Shown in pieces: positions 5,709-15,044 of a stretch of 64,000 bases of DNA; positions within the stretch are counted from its first letter, which is position 1, and each line of letters opens with the position of its first letter. Source of the DNA: an uncultured Collinsella sp. (lineage in GTDB: Bacteria > Actinomycetota > Coriobacteriia > Coriobacteriales > Coriobacteriaceae); contig CAKUGY010000004.1 in assembly GCA_934654835.1 (NCBI GenBank), forward strand, positions 1 to 64,000. The letters are read 5' to 3'. A model generated the notes under the pieces. The model searched no databases. It was not told where the DNA came from and saw only the letters and a list, made by a program, of their open reading frames with translations. A program made the position numbers and the translations under genes.

Positions 5709-8069
5709 CTACACGCGACGCTTGAGTTGCGCTCCGCCCTCGCCGGGCATAAGACGGCGAGCGTCGTAGACCGAGTCGACGCTGCTGATGGAAGCCAGCA
5801 GCGGATCCAGACCGCTCGCATCCGAAATCTCGACCATGAAGCGCAGCGTTGCGATGCCCTCGCGGTTGGTCGACGTGGCGGCCGAAAGGATGTTGCCGCC
5901 CGCATCGCCGATGGCGATGGTGACGTCCTTGAGCAGGCCCATGCGGTCCAGGCACTCGACCACGATCTCGACCTGGAAGAGGGTGTCGGCGGCGCCGTCC
6001 CACTCCACGTCGATCATGCGCTCGGGATGCTCCATAAGGCCCTTGACGTTGGGGCAGTTGGCACGGTGCACCGAGACGCCGCGACCGCGCGTGATGAAGC
6101 CGACGATATCGTCACCCGTCACGGGATTGCAGCAGTGCGCCAGACGCACCAGCAGGCCGCTGTTGCTCTCGCCCTTGACGATGATGCCGCTGCTCGCGCT
6201 CTTGCCGCGCTTTTGCGGCTTGCGATTGGAACCGCGAGCGGGCTGCTTCACGACCTCGGCGATAGCCTCAGCCTTGGTGAGCTGCTCCTCGGGCTTGGGG
6301 TCCAAAATCTGCTCGACCTTGTTACCCACGGCGCGCGGGGCAACCTTGCCGGCGCCCACGGCGGCAAACAGGTCCTCGAGCTGCTTGAAGTTCAGCTGCC
6401 CTGCCACAGCGTTAAGTGCGCGCGTGGAGCGCGGCGTAGAGATGCCGTACCCGCGCTTGCGCAGGTCCTTAGCCAGCATATCGCGACCGGCAGCGGCATC
6501 GTCGTCCTTGGTCGCCGCGGCAAAATAACGGCGGATCTTTGACTTGGCCGAAGGCGTCTTGACGATTTTGAGCCAGTCGCGCGACGGTTTGGAGCTCTTG
6601 TTGGTCAGGATCTCGACACGGTCGCCCGTCTTAATCTCGTGCGTGAGCGGGGCCACGGCACCGTTGATCTTGGCGCCCACGCAGTGGTTGCCAACCTCGG
6701 TGTGGACGGCGTAGGCAAAGTCGAGCGGGGTGGAGCCGGCACGGAGCGCCATGACCTCGCCCTTAGGCGTAAAGACAAAAATCTCCTGATCGAACAGATC
6801 AACCTTCAACGAGTGCAGATATTCCTTGGCGTCGGTGATCTCGTCGGAGGCGGCCCAATCGAGCGAGTGCTTGAGCCAGTTGATCTGGTCGTCCAAGCGC
6901 TGGGCGTCGTTGGTCTTGGAGGCAGACGATCCGCCCGACTTTTTATACAGCCAGTGGGCGGCAATGCCGTACTCGGCCTGCTCGTGCATCTCGTAGGTTC
7001 GAATCTGAATCTCGAGCGGACGGGCCGTGGGGCCGATAACCGTCGTATGGAGCGACTGGTAATTATTGACCTTGGGCATGGCGATATAGTCTTTAAAGCG
7101 GCCGGGCATGGGGTGCCACAGCGTGTGCACCGCGCCGAGCGTGGAGTAGCAATCGCGTACCGAATGGGTAATGACGCGCAGCGCCACCAGGTCGTAGATC
7201 TCGGAGAACTCCTTGCCCTTGCGCTTCATCTTTTGGTAGATGGACCAATAGTGCTTGGAGCGACCGTTGATCTGGAAGCCCTCAAGACCAATGCGGTTGA
7301 GCTCGTCGGTGAGCGTCTTGATGGTCTCGGCCAGGTAGCGCTCGCGAACCTCGCGCGACTCCGCCACCATGCGCGCGATGCGCTGGTAGGCGTCGGGCTC
7401 CAGATAGAAGAAGGACAGGTCCTCGAGCTCCCACTTAATGGAACTCATGCCCAGACGGTCGGCCAGGGGCGCATACACGTCCATGGTCTCGCGTGCCTTA
7501 AACAGGCGACGGTCCTCGCGAAGCGCCGCCAGCGTACGCATGTTGTGCAGGCGGTCGGCGAGTTTGACGATGATGACACGGATGTCCTTGGACATGGCAA
7601 GGAACATCTTGCGCAGCGTGAGCGCCTGCTTCTCGTCCATGCTGTCGACTTCGATGTTGGTGAGCTTGGTCACGCCGTCGACAAGCTCGGCCACCGTATC
7701 GCCAAACAGGCCCGAGACATCGGCAAGCGAGGTCTCGGTGTCCTCGACGGTATCGTGCAGCAGCGCGGCGCACACCACGTCGCAGTCCATCTTGAGGTCG
7801 GCCAAAATGATGGCCACCTCGACGGGATGGTTGATGTACATCTCGCCCGAGCGGCGCTTTTGGTTGCAGTGCTTCTCAGCGGCAAAGCAGTAGGCCTGCT
7901 CAACCTTAGAGAAGTCGTCCTCATTCATATATTTGAGGCACAGGCGCTCCAGCTTGTCGTAGCTGTCCGCCATAATCTCGGGCGGCAGCTCATCGGCATG
8001 CTTATAGTGCTCCATCTCCGAGAACGGCTGGAGGGTGGAATCATGGGCGGTACGGGCTGCGGCATCCAT
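5709..8069 (-). CDS. rel: bifunctional (p)ppGpp synthetase/hydrolase
   Basis: The 786-residue protein has the full long RSH layout. A metal-dependent HD hydrolase domain (LLHDTVEDT near residue 105) is followed by a nucleotidyltransferase domain (ALRVITHSVRDCYSTLG, AMPKVNNYQSLHTTVIG). Next come a TGS domain (VFTPKGEVMALRAGSTPLDF), a conserved-cysteine segment (LAHCCNPVTGDD, HRANCPN) and a C-terminal ACT domain. Both HD and synthetase motifs look intact, so it should make and degrade the stringent-response alarmone. It starts 15 bases after the recJ-recQ fusion gene, behind AGGGGA, and is likely co-transcribed with it. Confidence 0.96.
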   Translation of the reverse strand: MDAAARTAHDSTLQPFSEMEHYKHADELPPEIMADSYDKLERLCLKYMNEDDFSKVEQAYCFAAEKHCNQKRRSGEMYINHPVEVAIILADLKMDCDVVCAALLHDTVEDTETSLADVSGLFGDTVAELVDGVTKLTNIEVDSMDEKQALTLRKMFLAMSKDIRVIIVKLADRLHNMRTLAALREDRRLFKARETMDVYAPLADRLGMSSIKWELEDLSFFYLEPDAYQRIARMVAESREVRERYLAETIKTLTDELNRIGLEGFQINGRSKHYWSIYQKMKRKGKEFSEIYDLVALRVITHSVRDCYSTLGAVHTLWHPMPGRFKDYIAMPKVNNYQSLHTTVIGPTARPLEIQIRTYEMHEQAEYGIAAHWLYKKSGGSSASKTNDAQRLDDQINWLKHSLDWAASDEITDAKEYLHSLKVDLFDQEIFVFTPKGEVMALRAGSTPLDFAYAVHTEVGNHCVGAKINGAVAPLTHEIKTGDRVEILTNKSSKPSRDWLKIVKTPSAKSKIRRYFAAATKDDDAAAGRDMLAKDLRKRGYGISTPRSTRALNAVAGQLNFKQLEDLFAAVGAGKVAPRAVGNKVEQILDPKPEEQLTKAEAIAEVVKQPARGSNRKPQKRGKSASSGIIVKGESNSGLLVRLAHCCNPVTGDDIVGFITRGRGVSVHRANCPNVKGLMEHPERMIDVEWDGAADTLFQVEIVVECLDRMGLLKDVTIAIGDAGGNILSAATSTNREGIATLRFMVEISDASGLDPLLASISSVDSVYDARRLMPGEGGAQLKRRV

Positions 8070-8084
8070 CGAGGTCCCCTTCCC

Positions 8085-11000
8085 CTAGGCCCGCGGTACG
8101 ATCGGGCGGTTAACTTTGGCTAGCATATCAGAAGCGCACGAATCGAGCGCCCAGCTCCGGAAAGCCGAGAACTCCATGCGCGAGCGCAGGCCCTCCAAAT
8201 AGCGGATTGACCTGCTCAATTGCACGCGGCCGGGGTTTTCGGCCATCGCGATGCGACGTGTGTCGTCAAACCCCGAAACGCGGCAGAAACCAAGCTCTTC
8301 GAAGATTCCCAGGCCGCTTTCCACCGAGCGCTCGTCAACTGGCGTGCGGGCATCGATGGCAAGGCACATCTGCGCGATGTCGATATCGCTCGCACTAAAC
8401 GAGTCGTCCCCGGTCTTGCCGCGGTTGGAACGCCACATAGTCTGCAGTGCGCGATAGAGCGTGACGAGCTCGTCGCGCTCGGGCGCATAGCAGTCGAGCA
8501 GGCGCTCGTTAATGCGGGCGTCGCGCGACGAATAGAGCAGATGGATCACGGCGGGCTGCCCATCGCGGCCGGCGCGCCCGCTCATCTGGTTGAACTCGAT
8601 AGCGCCAAACGGCATGTGGTAGAGCACGACATGGCGAATATCGGGCAGGTTCACGCCCTCGCCAAAGGCAGAGGTCGAAACGATGCAGCTAAGGCTTCCG
8701 TCTCGGAACGCCTCCTCCACACGGCGGCGATCGGAGCGCGCAAGCCCGGCGTTATAGAACGCGATGCGGGTCGCGCAATCGGGCACGCGCTTGCGCAGCG
8801 TCTTGGCAAGCGCCACGGACTGGTCGCGCGAGTTGACGTAGATGACGGTCTTCTCCCCCGTCGCCACGATGGACACCAGACGGTTCTCGCGGCTTGCAAG
8901 ATCGCGGTCGTCCTCGAGCTGCAGGTTCTCGCGCACCGTCTCGTCGACCACCGTGCGAGTGATCGGCAGCACGCGGGCAAGCTCAGCCACGACCGGAGCC
9001 GTCGCGGTGGCTGTCGCCGCCATAACAACCGGATCGCCCAGGGCCTTGAGGATATCGGGCATGTCTAGATAGGCGCTGCGGTCGCCGCCCTTGGCAAGAC
9101 CGGCGTGATGTGCCTCATCGATAACGACAAAGCTGATGCGCCCGGAGCGCGCGAAGCGGTCGCGGTGAATGGACAGGAACTCGGGCGTCGTGAGCACGAT
9201 GCCGGTGCGGCCCGAGGCCAAGCCGGCAAACACGTCATCGCGCGCGGCCTCCACGGTCTCGCCAGTCAGCACGCCGACGCCAATGCCGAGCGCGGCCATC
9301 GTCGACGAGAGGTGATAGGCCTGGTCGGCAACGAGCGCGCGCAACGGATAGACAAAGATGCTCGCACGCCCACGAAGAACCGCCTCGCGCGCGGCATGCA
9401 CGTGGAAGATGAGGGACTTGCCGCGCCCCGTCCCCATGACGGCCAGAACACTTTGGTGATCGGCCAGGGCATCGAGTGCCTCGACTTGCGCGCGGTGCGG
9501 CTGGCTCGAGCCGATAAAGCTGTGGATGAGCGAGCGCGTGAGCTCGGTGTAGGAAAGCTGGGCGAGTGTCTGACGCTTGCGAGACTCCAGGCGAAGACCG
9601 GCGTCCGCAGGCTCAACGCCACGGCGAAGCTCGCATGCCGGGTCGTCAACGCCGGGCGCCGTGGTATCGCGGACCAGAACATCCTTGATCATGAGCTTGG
9701 GCTTTACGCGGCCCTGCCAATGCTCGGCCACGGCTTCGAACACCAAGTCGACCGCGCTATCGCAATTGATGAGCTTATCGATCTGCGGCACGCGGAACAT
9801 GATGGCCGGCACGCTCGCAGCGCCATCCGTCGCCACAAAGCGCATGTGCTCGCCGGTCTTACCCACCACGGCGCGATCGCACATCGTCACGCCCTCGGCG
9901 GCCAGCAGCGGTACCTTGTTGCCTTGGCCAAACGGCTCAAGGCGGGAAATCTGCTCGATGGTCTCGATATTCAGCTCGGAAAGGTCGACGGTGGCGGCAA
10001 CCTCGTCGGTGTCCTCAAAGTCCTCGGCGGGAAGCTCGGACAGCACGGCGGAAAGGCGGCGGCGGAACTCATCGAGCTTGGATGCCTCGATGGTCACGCC
10101 CACCGCGCCCGCATGCCCGCCGCGGCGAATCAGCAGATCGGAGCAGCGCTCGACGGCGTCGAACAGGTTGACCTTGCCCACTGAGCGACCCGAACCGCGC
10201 GCGATACCGTCCTCGATCGAGAACAGCAGCGCCGGCACGTGATAGCGGTTGGTCAGACGGCTTGCCACGATGCCCTTGACGCCCTCGTGCCAGCCCTCGC
10301 CGCCCACGACGATTGCGCGGCCGCCGTCATAGGTCTCCTCGACCTTTGCCATGGCATCGCGTGTGAGTTCCGCCTCTATCTCGCGGCGTTGACGGTTGAT
10401 CTCCTCGAGCTCGGCCGCCAGCGCGCTTGCCTCGATGGGATCGCGGGCAAGCAGCAGGTCGAGCGCCAGCTTGGGATCGGCCATACGACCGGCGGCGTTC
10501 AGGCGGGGAATGAGCGAAAACGACAGGCCATCGGCTGTAATGCTGGAAAGGTCGGCCTTGGCGAGCGTGGCGAGCGCAATATAACCGGGACGGGCGGTCA
10601 CGCGCATCTGCTGGATGCCCTCGGCGACCAGTGCGCGGTTCTCGGGCGTCAGCGGCATCATGTCGGACACGGTGCCCAGCGCCGCGACCTCAATCAGCGA
10701 ACGCCAATACGACGGCTTACCCAGGCGCCCGCCCAGAACCTGAACCAGCTTGAGCGCCACGCCGGCACCGGCAAGCTCGCGCGAGGGACCCTCGTCCTCG
10801 AGCTTGGGGTCGGTCAGGGGCACACCCCGCGGCACCTGGTCGGACGGCTCATGATGGTCCGTGACCACCAGATCGATCCCCAGGCTCTCCAGATAGGAAA
10901 CCTCTTCCTTGGCGGCGATGCCGTTGTCGACGGTCACGATCAGCTGGGGATGAGCGAGCTCATTAACGCGATCGAGCGCCGCACGCGACAGACCGTAGCC

Positions 11001-11372
11001 CTCGTCAAAGCGATGCGGAATAAACGGCGTGACATCGGCGCCAAACGTACGCAGCGCCTCGGTCAGCAGGCAGGTCGACGTAATGCCGTCGACATCGAAG
11101 TCGCCGAAGACGGCGATGTGCTCGTGGTTGCGAATAGCACGCTCAACGCGGTCGGCAACGACCGACATACCCGGAATAATGAGCGGGTCGGCCCAGTCGC
11201 GGTCGAGCGAAGGCGTCAAAAACAGCTGGCCCTCCTCGATGGAGCCAATGCCGTGCGCGACCATGATGCGCGCCACCAACCCGGGAATGCCCAGACCGGC
11301 CGAAAGCTCTTTTTCGAGCTCGGGATTGTGCTGGGCGACCGCCCAGCGATGCGTCGTCTTAAGCGATGACAT
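8085..11372 (-). CDS. recJ: RecJ exonuclease fused to a RecQ-like DEAH helicase
   Basis: Two enzymes are joined in one 1095-residue chain. Residues about 50-560 are RecJ, a 5'-3' single-strand exonuclease: FGDFDVDGITST, TVDNG, VTDHHEP and the DHHA1 motif GGHAGAVG. Residues about 600-1090 form a superfamily 2 helicase: Walker A MGTGRGKSLIF, Walker B VIDEAHHAG, motif III TATATA, motif V GEGVNLPDI and motif VI QMSGRAGRDGQ, closest to RecQ. Ordinary RecJ is about 550-600 residues. RecQ unwinds the DNA that RecJ degrades in RecFOR gap repair, so the fusion fits one processive machine. GTG at 11417 is an alternative start (1110 residues). First gene of recJ-rel-MBL. Confidence 0.92.
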   Translation of the reverse strand: MSSLKTTHRWAVAQHNPELEKELSAGLGIPGLVARIMVAHGIGSIEEGQLFLTPSLDRDWADPLIIPGMSVVADRVERAIRNHEHIAVFGDFDVDGITSTCLLTEALRTFGADVTPFIPHRFDEGYGLSRAALDRVNELAHPQLIVTVDNGIAAKEEVSYLESLGIDLVVTDHHEPSDQVPRGVPLTDPKLEDEGPSRELAGAGVALKLVQVLGGRLGKPSYWRSLIEVAALGTVSDMMPLTPENRALVAEGIQQMRVTARPGYIALATLAKADLSSITADGLSFSLIPRLNAAGRMADPKLALDLLLARDPIEASALAAELEEINRQRREIEAELTRDAMAKVEETYDGGRAIVVGGEGWHEGVKGIVASRLTNRYHVPALLFSIEDGIARGSGRSVGKVNLFDAVERCSDLLIRRGGHAGAVGVTIEASKLDEFRRRLSAVLSELPAEDFEDTDEVAATVDLSELNIETIEQISRLEPFGQGNKVPLLAAEGVTMCDRAVVGKTGEHMRFVATDGAASVPAIMFRVPQIDKLINCDSAVDLVFEAVAEHWQGRVKPKLMIKDVLVRDTTAPGVDDPACELRRGVEPADAGLRLESRKRQTLAQLSYTELTRSLIHSFIGSSQPHRAQVEALDALADHQSVLAVMGTGRGKSLIFHVHAAREAVLRGRASIFVYPLRALVADQAYHLSSTMAALGIGVGVLTGETVEAARDDVFAGLASGRTGIVLTTPEFLSIHRDRFARSGRISFVVIDEAHHAGLAKGGDRSAYLDMPDILKALGDPVVMAATATATAPVVAELARVLPITRTVVDETVRENLQLEDDRDLASRENRLVSIVATGEKTVIYVNSRDQSVALAKTLRKRVPDCATRIAFYNAGLARSDRRRVEEAFRDGSLSCIVSTSAFGEGVNLPDIRHVVLYHMPFGAIEFNQMSGRAGRDGQPAVIHLLYSSRDARINERLLDCYAPERDELVTLYRALQTMWRSNRGKTGDDSFSASDIDIAQMCLAIDARTPVDERSVESGLGIFEELGFCRVSGFDDTRRIAMAENPGRVQLSRSIRYLEGLRSRMEFSAFRSWALDSCASDMLAKVNRPIVPRA

Positions 11373-11480
11373 AGGCGCCCACCCCCGATAGGGGCAGGTC
11401 GCCGCGATACCTCTCACGGTTCATAGCGATGAGTCCTCTGTGTATGCCCGCTTCGGCAGGCAGATCTGTTGAACGGATTT

Positions 11481-11509
11481 ATTATACCGTGCAGCACGGA
11501 CGCAAAACG
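11481..11509 (-). promoter_or_regulatory. probable promoter of the recJ-rel operon
   Basis: A perfect TATAAT stands on the minus strand at 11486-11481, about 110 bases before the recJ start. The -35 area (TTTTGC) is poor, and a CCGTGC-A-GCACGG palindrome abuts the -10, which might be an operator. Confidence 0.45.
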
Positions 11510-11647
11510 CCGCGGTACGCCCCGGTTTCGGCAAACGAAGGCGGTAAAATCCTCGAAATAATCGAGCGTTTCTGCCGCACGAACGTATGCAAGCGTCTAG
11601 CATATCCATTCAAATGCATTTATGGGCAAAGGGAGTCACAGGGCTAT

Positions 11648-12646
11648 ATGAAGCAATGGGTTGGACTGAGCAAGTTTCTCGCGGGTCACATGCAGATCAT
11701 CGTTCCGATTTGCGTGGCGCTTGGCGTACTCTTTCCCCATCAGATCGGCGTGCTCAAGCCCATCGTGCCCACCCTGTTTGCCTTTATGACGTTTCAGGGA
11801 GCACTGAGCAACACCTTCCATCAGGTGGCCGAGGTATTCCGTCGTCCGCTACACCTGATTCTGGCGCTGTTGGTCTCGGCGGTACTCATCCCCATCGCGG
11901 CGTATGCCATGGGCTCACTGTTCTTTGGTTCCAACCCCAACCTTGTCTGCGGCATCGTGCTCGAGTACAGCGTGCCCGTAGCCGTCACCGCCTTTATGTG
12001 GATCAGCATGTTCGGCGGCAACGGCCCGCTCGCGCTCACCATTATCCTGACGTCCTCGGTCATCTCGCCTGTGACGATTCCGCTCACGCTCAAGCTCCTG
12101 CTGGGCGCCACCGTCTCGATCGATGTGCCGAGCATGATGCAGAACATGGCCTTTATGATCGCCATCCCCGCCGTGCTCGGCATCGTCATCAACGAACTCA
12201 CGCGCGGCTGGGGCCACGAGAAGCTCTCCCCCGCGCTTTCGCCCGCCTGCAAGTTCATGATGATGGGCGTCATCGCGTCCAACTCCACCGCCATGAGCGA
12301 GTACGTGCTGCACATGAATGTTGAGCGCTTGGAAGTCGCCCTCTTTATCCTGGTGTTCGCCATCAGCGGCTTTATCATCGGCATTCTGGTCGCACGCGCC
12401 CTGCACCTGCCGTATAGCGAGACGACCACCATGTGCTTTACCTGTGGCATGCGCAATATCTCCTCGGGCGCCGTCATCGCCACGCAGTATTTTCCCGGCG
12501 AGGTCGTGTTCCCCGTCATGTGCGGCACGCTGTTCCAGCAGGTGCTGGCCTCGATTATCGGACATCTCTTTGAGCACCTGACCGGCGAGGAGCGCGCCAA
12601 ACAGCGCAAACGCGTCGAGGCCGGCCGCGACGCAATGGCACGCTAG
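11648..12646 (+). CDS. BASS-family (bile acid:sodium symporter-like) transporter
   Basis: The 332-residue protein is almost entirely hydrophobic, with about nine to ten membrane helices, in the bile acid:Na+ symporter / SBF-like superfamily. Typical elements are the broken-helix motifs GIVLEYSVPVAVTAF and TCGMRNISSGAVIA. Members move bile acids, pyruvate, pantothenate or other organic anions with sodium; the substrate here is unknown. I chose the ATG at 11648 because homologues begin near the first helix and GGGAG lies 12 bases upstream; the 73 codons before it look non-coding. It is divergent from recJ and convergent with the next gene. Confidence 0.85.
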   Translation: MKQWVGLSKFLAGHMQIIVPICVALGVLFPHQIGVLKPIVPTLFAFMTFQGALSNTFHQVAEVFRRPLHLILALLVSAVLIPIAAYAMGSLFFGSNPNLVCGIVLEYSVPVAVTAFMWISMFGGNGPLALTIILTSSVISPVTIPLTLKLLLGATVSIDVPSMMQNMAFMIAIPAVLGIVINELTRGWGHEKLSPALSPACKFMMMGVIASNSTAMSEYVLHMNVERLEVALFILVFAISGFIIGILVARALHLPYSETTTMCFTCGMRNISSGAVIATQYFPGEVVFPVMCGTLFQQVLASIIGHLFEHLTGEERAKQRKRVEAGRDAMAR

Positions 12647-12676
12647 GCCATCCGCATCGCGCGGACGTTCGCCTTG

Positions 12677-13474
12677 CTACGCGAGCGCTTCCAGATGTGC
12701 GCGCAGGCGCTCCGCATCGATATCGAGCGTGGTCTCGGCATTGACCTGGGCCAGACGATAGCCCACAAAGTAGGGCGATACCACCCAACGCGGAAGTGCC
12801 TTGGCGATGGTTCGGCCGTCCATGTGGTAGAAGAACAAGTTGTACGACTCCGCGCGACCGCCGTGGTGCTCGTGAAGGATATAGCGTAGGGCCACTTGAA
12901 TCGCATCGGCGAATAGATCGGCCTCGGCTTGGTCGTGCGCGTCATCGCTGGCGGCGATTCCCTGTGGGGCCGAGACGTTGACCTCAAAGAATCCCATGAT
13001 CGGCTCCGTCGAGATATTGACCGCGACCCATCCCCGCTGCCAAACATCGATGCCTTCGAAGTTGGCTGAGGTCAGCGCCGCGTAGCCGTCCTCTTGCTCC
13101 AAGCCCACAATCTGCATGTGTGGGTGGACCAAGCTGCCGCCCGAAAGCGGGCCTTTGTTCTTGTACATGAGCACACTGCGGTACTGTTGGGAATCGATCA
13201 TCTGCTGCCAACAGCCCAGGGCAAACCGCATCACATGATGCAGCTCATCCGGCGCATAGGTCACCAGATCGGCGTCGTGATCGGCCGACTCAATCAATAC
13301 GGTCTGGCGAGTAGCCCGCAAGGTCTTGAACTTATTCTCGAGCCAGATGCAATCATCATCACGCTGGATGATGTTGACGAGCCCCTCCGTGTCGCAGAAG
13401 GGGCACGCGGTACCGGGGCGGCGGTTGTCATCGGGTTTGCCGCTCGCCTGCTGGACATCAAATACGAGCGCCAC
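12677..13474 (-). CDS. DUF4931 / GalT-like nucleotidyltransferase-fold protein
   Basis: The 265-residue protein resembles the DUF4931 branch of the HIT/GalT superfamily. An N-terminal zinc-type CPFC (residue about 25) and the active-site-like SGGSLVHPHMQIVGLE (HxH motif, about residue 115) are visible. GalT-type enzymes transfer nucleotidyl groups between sugars through a histidine intermediate; whether this protein is catalytic is unknown. It starts 3 bases after the cutC stop, so the two form an operon. Confidence 0.75.
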   Translation of the reverse strand: MALVFDVQQASGKPDDNRRPGTACPFCDTEGLVNIIQRDDDCIWLENKFKTLRATRQTVLIESADHDADLVTYAPDELHHVMRFALGCWQQMIDSQQYRSVLMYKNKGPLSGGSLVHPHMQIVGLEQEDGYAALTSANFEGIDVWQRGWVAVNISTEPIMGFFEVNVSAPQGIAASDDAHDQAEADLFADAIQVALRYILHEHHGGRAESYNLFFYHMDGRTIAKALPRWVVSPYFVGYRLAQVNAETTLDIDAERLRAHLEALA

Positions 13475-13477
13475 GGG

Positions 13478-14155
13478 CTACGCCTCCAGCGGCACGATCC
13501 TGGTGCCATGGAGCTCGGACACGCCCAGCGCCGCCGCGACCGCATCGCGGTTGGCCGTGGTAATACCACCACCGGGAAGGATGGTCAGGCGATCGCCCGC
13601 ATACTCGATTAGGCGGGCTAGATGATCGTAGTTGCCCTCGATCGGCGTGCCGGCCGCGCCGCCATGTGTCAGGATACGCGTGACGCCGCAGTCGGCAAGC
13701 GTGTCAATCGCGTCGAGCTGAGCCTCGGGCGAGAGCTGGTCAAATGCCATGTGGAAGGTGATGTCGATGGGCTCACGCTTGCACTCCTCTGCCGCACAGC
13801 CCGCAGCCATCACGAGGGCACCGAGGGTGAGTTCGTCGAGCGCCCAGCCGCCGGCACAAGGCTTACAGCATCCAAAGACCAGGCCGTCAACGCCGGCACT
13901 CACGGCAAGGCCCAGGTCCATCTCCATCATGCGCAGCTCGTCTTGGTTGTAATGAAAGTCGCCACCACGCGGTCGAATCATGCACATCACTCGCGCGTCA
14001 TGCTCGTGAGCATAGTTGGCCGCAGCGCTAATAACGCCGGCCGAAGGCGTGGTGCCACCGACGGCGAGGTTGTCGCACAGCTCGATGCGTCCTGCACCGG
14101 CCCCGATGGCCGCCGGCACCCGCTCAAAGTTCTCGGCACAAAACTCATACAGCAT
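13478..14155 (-). CDS. cutC: CutC family protein
   Basis: The 225-residue TIM-barrel protein carries CutC signatures: GAGRIELCDNLAVGGTTPS, VMCMIRPRGGDFHY, GVDGLVFGC, TFHMAFDQ and ILTHGGAAG. CutC was first linked to copper tolerance in E. coli; in most bacteria its true role is unclear. I start at the ATG at 14155, which has GGGGG 7 bases upstream and matches the family N-terminus. A longer frame to 14245 would run into a palindromic repeat. Upstream gene of a two-gene operon with the GalT-like protein. Confidence 0.9.
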   Translation of the reverse strand: MLYEFCAENFERVPAAIGAGAGRIELCDNLAVGGTTPSAGVISAAANYAHEHDARVMCMIRPRGGDFHYNQDELRMMEMDLGLAVSAGVDGLVFGCCKPCAGGWALDELTLGALVMAAGCAAEECKREPIDITFHMAFDQLSPEAQLDAIDTLADCGVTRILTHGGAAGTPIEGNYDHLARLIEYAGDRLTILPGGGITTANRDAVAAALGVSELHGTRIVPLEA

Positions 14156-14214
14156 AGAGAGACCCCCAAAGGCAACAGACGTTTTCCGACGGGCATTGTC
14201 GCACGCCCCCATGA

Positions 14215-14281
14215 AGTTGCGGTGGAATAGGGACTGTTTTGGCATCTGGAGCCTCCAATTAGTCCCTATTTCACCGCAACT
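14215..14281. repeat. 67-bp inverted-repeat element
   Basis: Arms 14215-14235 and 14261-14281 are inverted copies (20 of 21 positions), with AGTTGCGGTG at the ends and AGGGACT at the inner edge. It lies between cutC and the liv terminator. It resembles other palindromes here that place GGGAC at the inner arm or loop. Confidence 0.7.
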
Positions 14282-14320
14282 AAAAAAGGGGCGCTGACCG
14301 GGATAGTCAGCGCCCCTTTT
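14282..14320 (-). terminator. terminator of the liv operon (bidirectional)
   Basis: GGGGCGCTGAC and GTCAGCGCCCC form a perfect 11-bp stem with a 7-nt loop. It is flanked by A-runs on one side and T-runs on the other, so it works in both directions. It lies 11 bases after the livF stop. Confidence 0.93.
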
Positions 14321-14330
14321 GTTGGATGGG

Positions 14331-15044
14331 TTAGCCTCCGAGGTAGGCCTTGCGCACGTTGTCGTCGTGCAGGAGCTCTTGGCCGGTGCCGGTCATGGTG
14401 ATCTTGCCGGTCTCGAGCACGTAGCCGCGCGTGGCGATCGAAAGCGCCATCTGCGCGTTCTGCTCGACCAGAAGCACCGTGGTGCCGGCCTTGTGCAGGT
14501 CCTCGACGATCTGGAAGATCTGCTCGATCAGAATCGGCGCCAGGCCCATGGAGGGCTCGTCGAGCATGAGCAGCTTGGGGTTGCTCATAAGGGCGCGGCC
14601 CATAACGAGCATTTGCTGCTCGCCGCCCGAAAGGGTGCCGGCAACTTGACGACGGCGCTCCTTAAGGCGCGGGAACTGCTCGTAAACGCGTTCAAGGCCC
14701 GGAGCAACCGTGGACTTGGGCTGCGTGTAGGCGCCCATCTCCAGGTTCTCCTCAACCGTCATCTGCAAAAAGGCGCGACGGCCCTCGGGAACCTGAGCCA
14801 AGCCCTTGCTCACCAGCTTGTCGGCAGGCGTATGGGTAATGTCCTCGCCCATAAACTTGATGGAACCGGTCTTGGAGCGCAGCAGGCCCGAGACGGTCTT
14901 AAGCGTCGTGGACTTGCCGGCGCCGTTGGCACCGATCAGGGCCACGATCTCGCCCTCGTTGACGTTAAAGGAGATGTCCTTGATGGCGTGGATGGCGCCG
15001 TACCAGACGTTGATGTTGTAGACGGAAAGCATCGGCTCTGCCAT
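14331..15044 (-). CDS. livF: branched-chain amino-acid ABC transporter, ATPase LivF
   Basis: The 237-residue ABC ATPase has Walker A GANGAGKST, signature LSGGEQQ and Walker B LLMLDEPSMGLAP. The segment VEENLEMGAY and the short form of the ATPase are typical of LivF. It powers uptake by the LivHM membrane channel together with LivG. Its ATG directly follows the livG stop and has GGGGGAG upstream. It is the last gene of livK-livK-H-M-G-F and is followed by a strong terminator. Confidence 0.95.
   Translation of the reverse strand: MAEPMLSVYNINVWYGAIHAIKDISFNVNEGEIVALIGANGAGKSTTLKTVSGLLRSKTGSIKFMGEDITHTPADKLVSKGLAQVPEGRRAFLQMTVEENLEMGAYTQPKSTVAPGLERVYEQFPRLKERRRQVAGTLSGGEQQMLVMGRALMSNPKLLMLDEPSMGLAPILIEQIFQIVEDLHKAGTTVLLVEQNAQMALSIATRGYVLETGKITMTGTGQELLHDDNVRKAYLGG

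Noticed and set aside
6639..8123. Long plus-strand frames opposite rel and recJ (for example 494 codons)
   Set aside because: Shadow frames of secure genes with no initiation signals or families.
11429..11647. 73-residue N-terminal extension of the BASS transporter
   Set aside because: It has no hydrophobic or family-like sequence, and the ATG at 11648 begins right at the first conserved segment.
14156..14245. 30-residue N-terminal extension of CutC
   Set aside because: It would overlap the palindromic repeat at 14215-14281 and lacks a ribosome-binding site, whereas the ATG at 14155 has GGGGG at good spacing.
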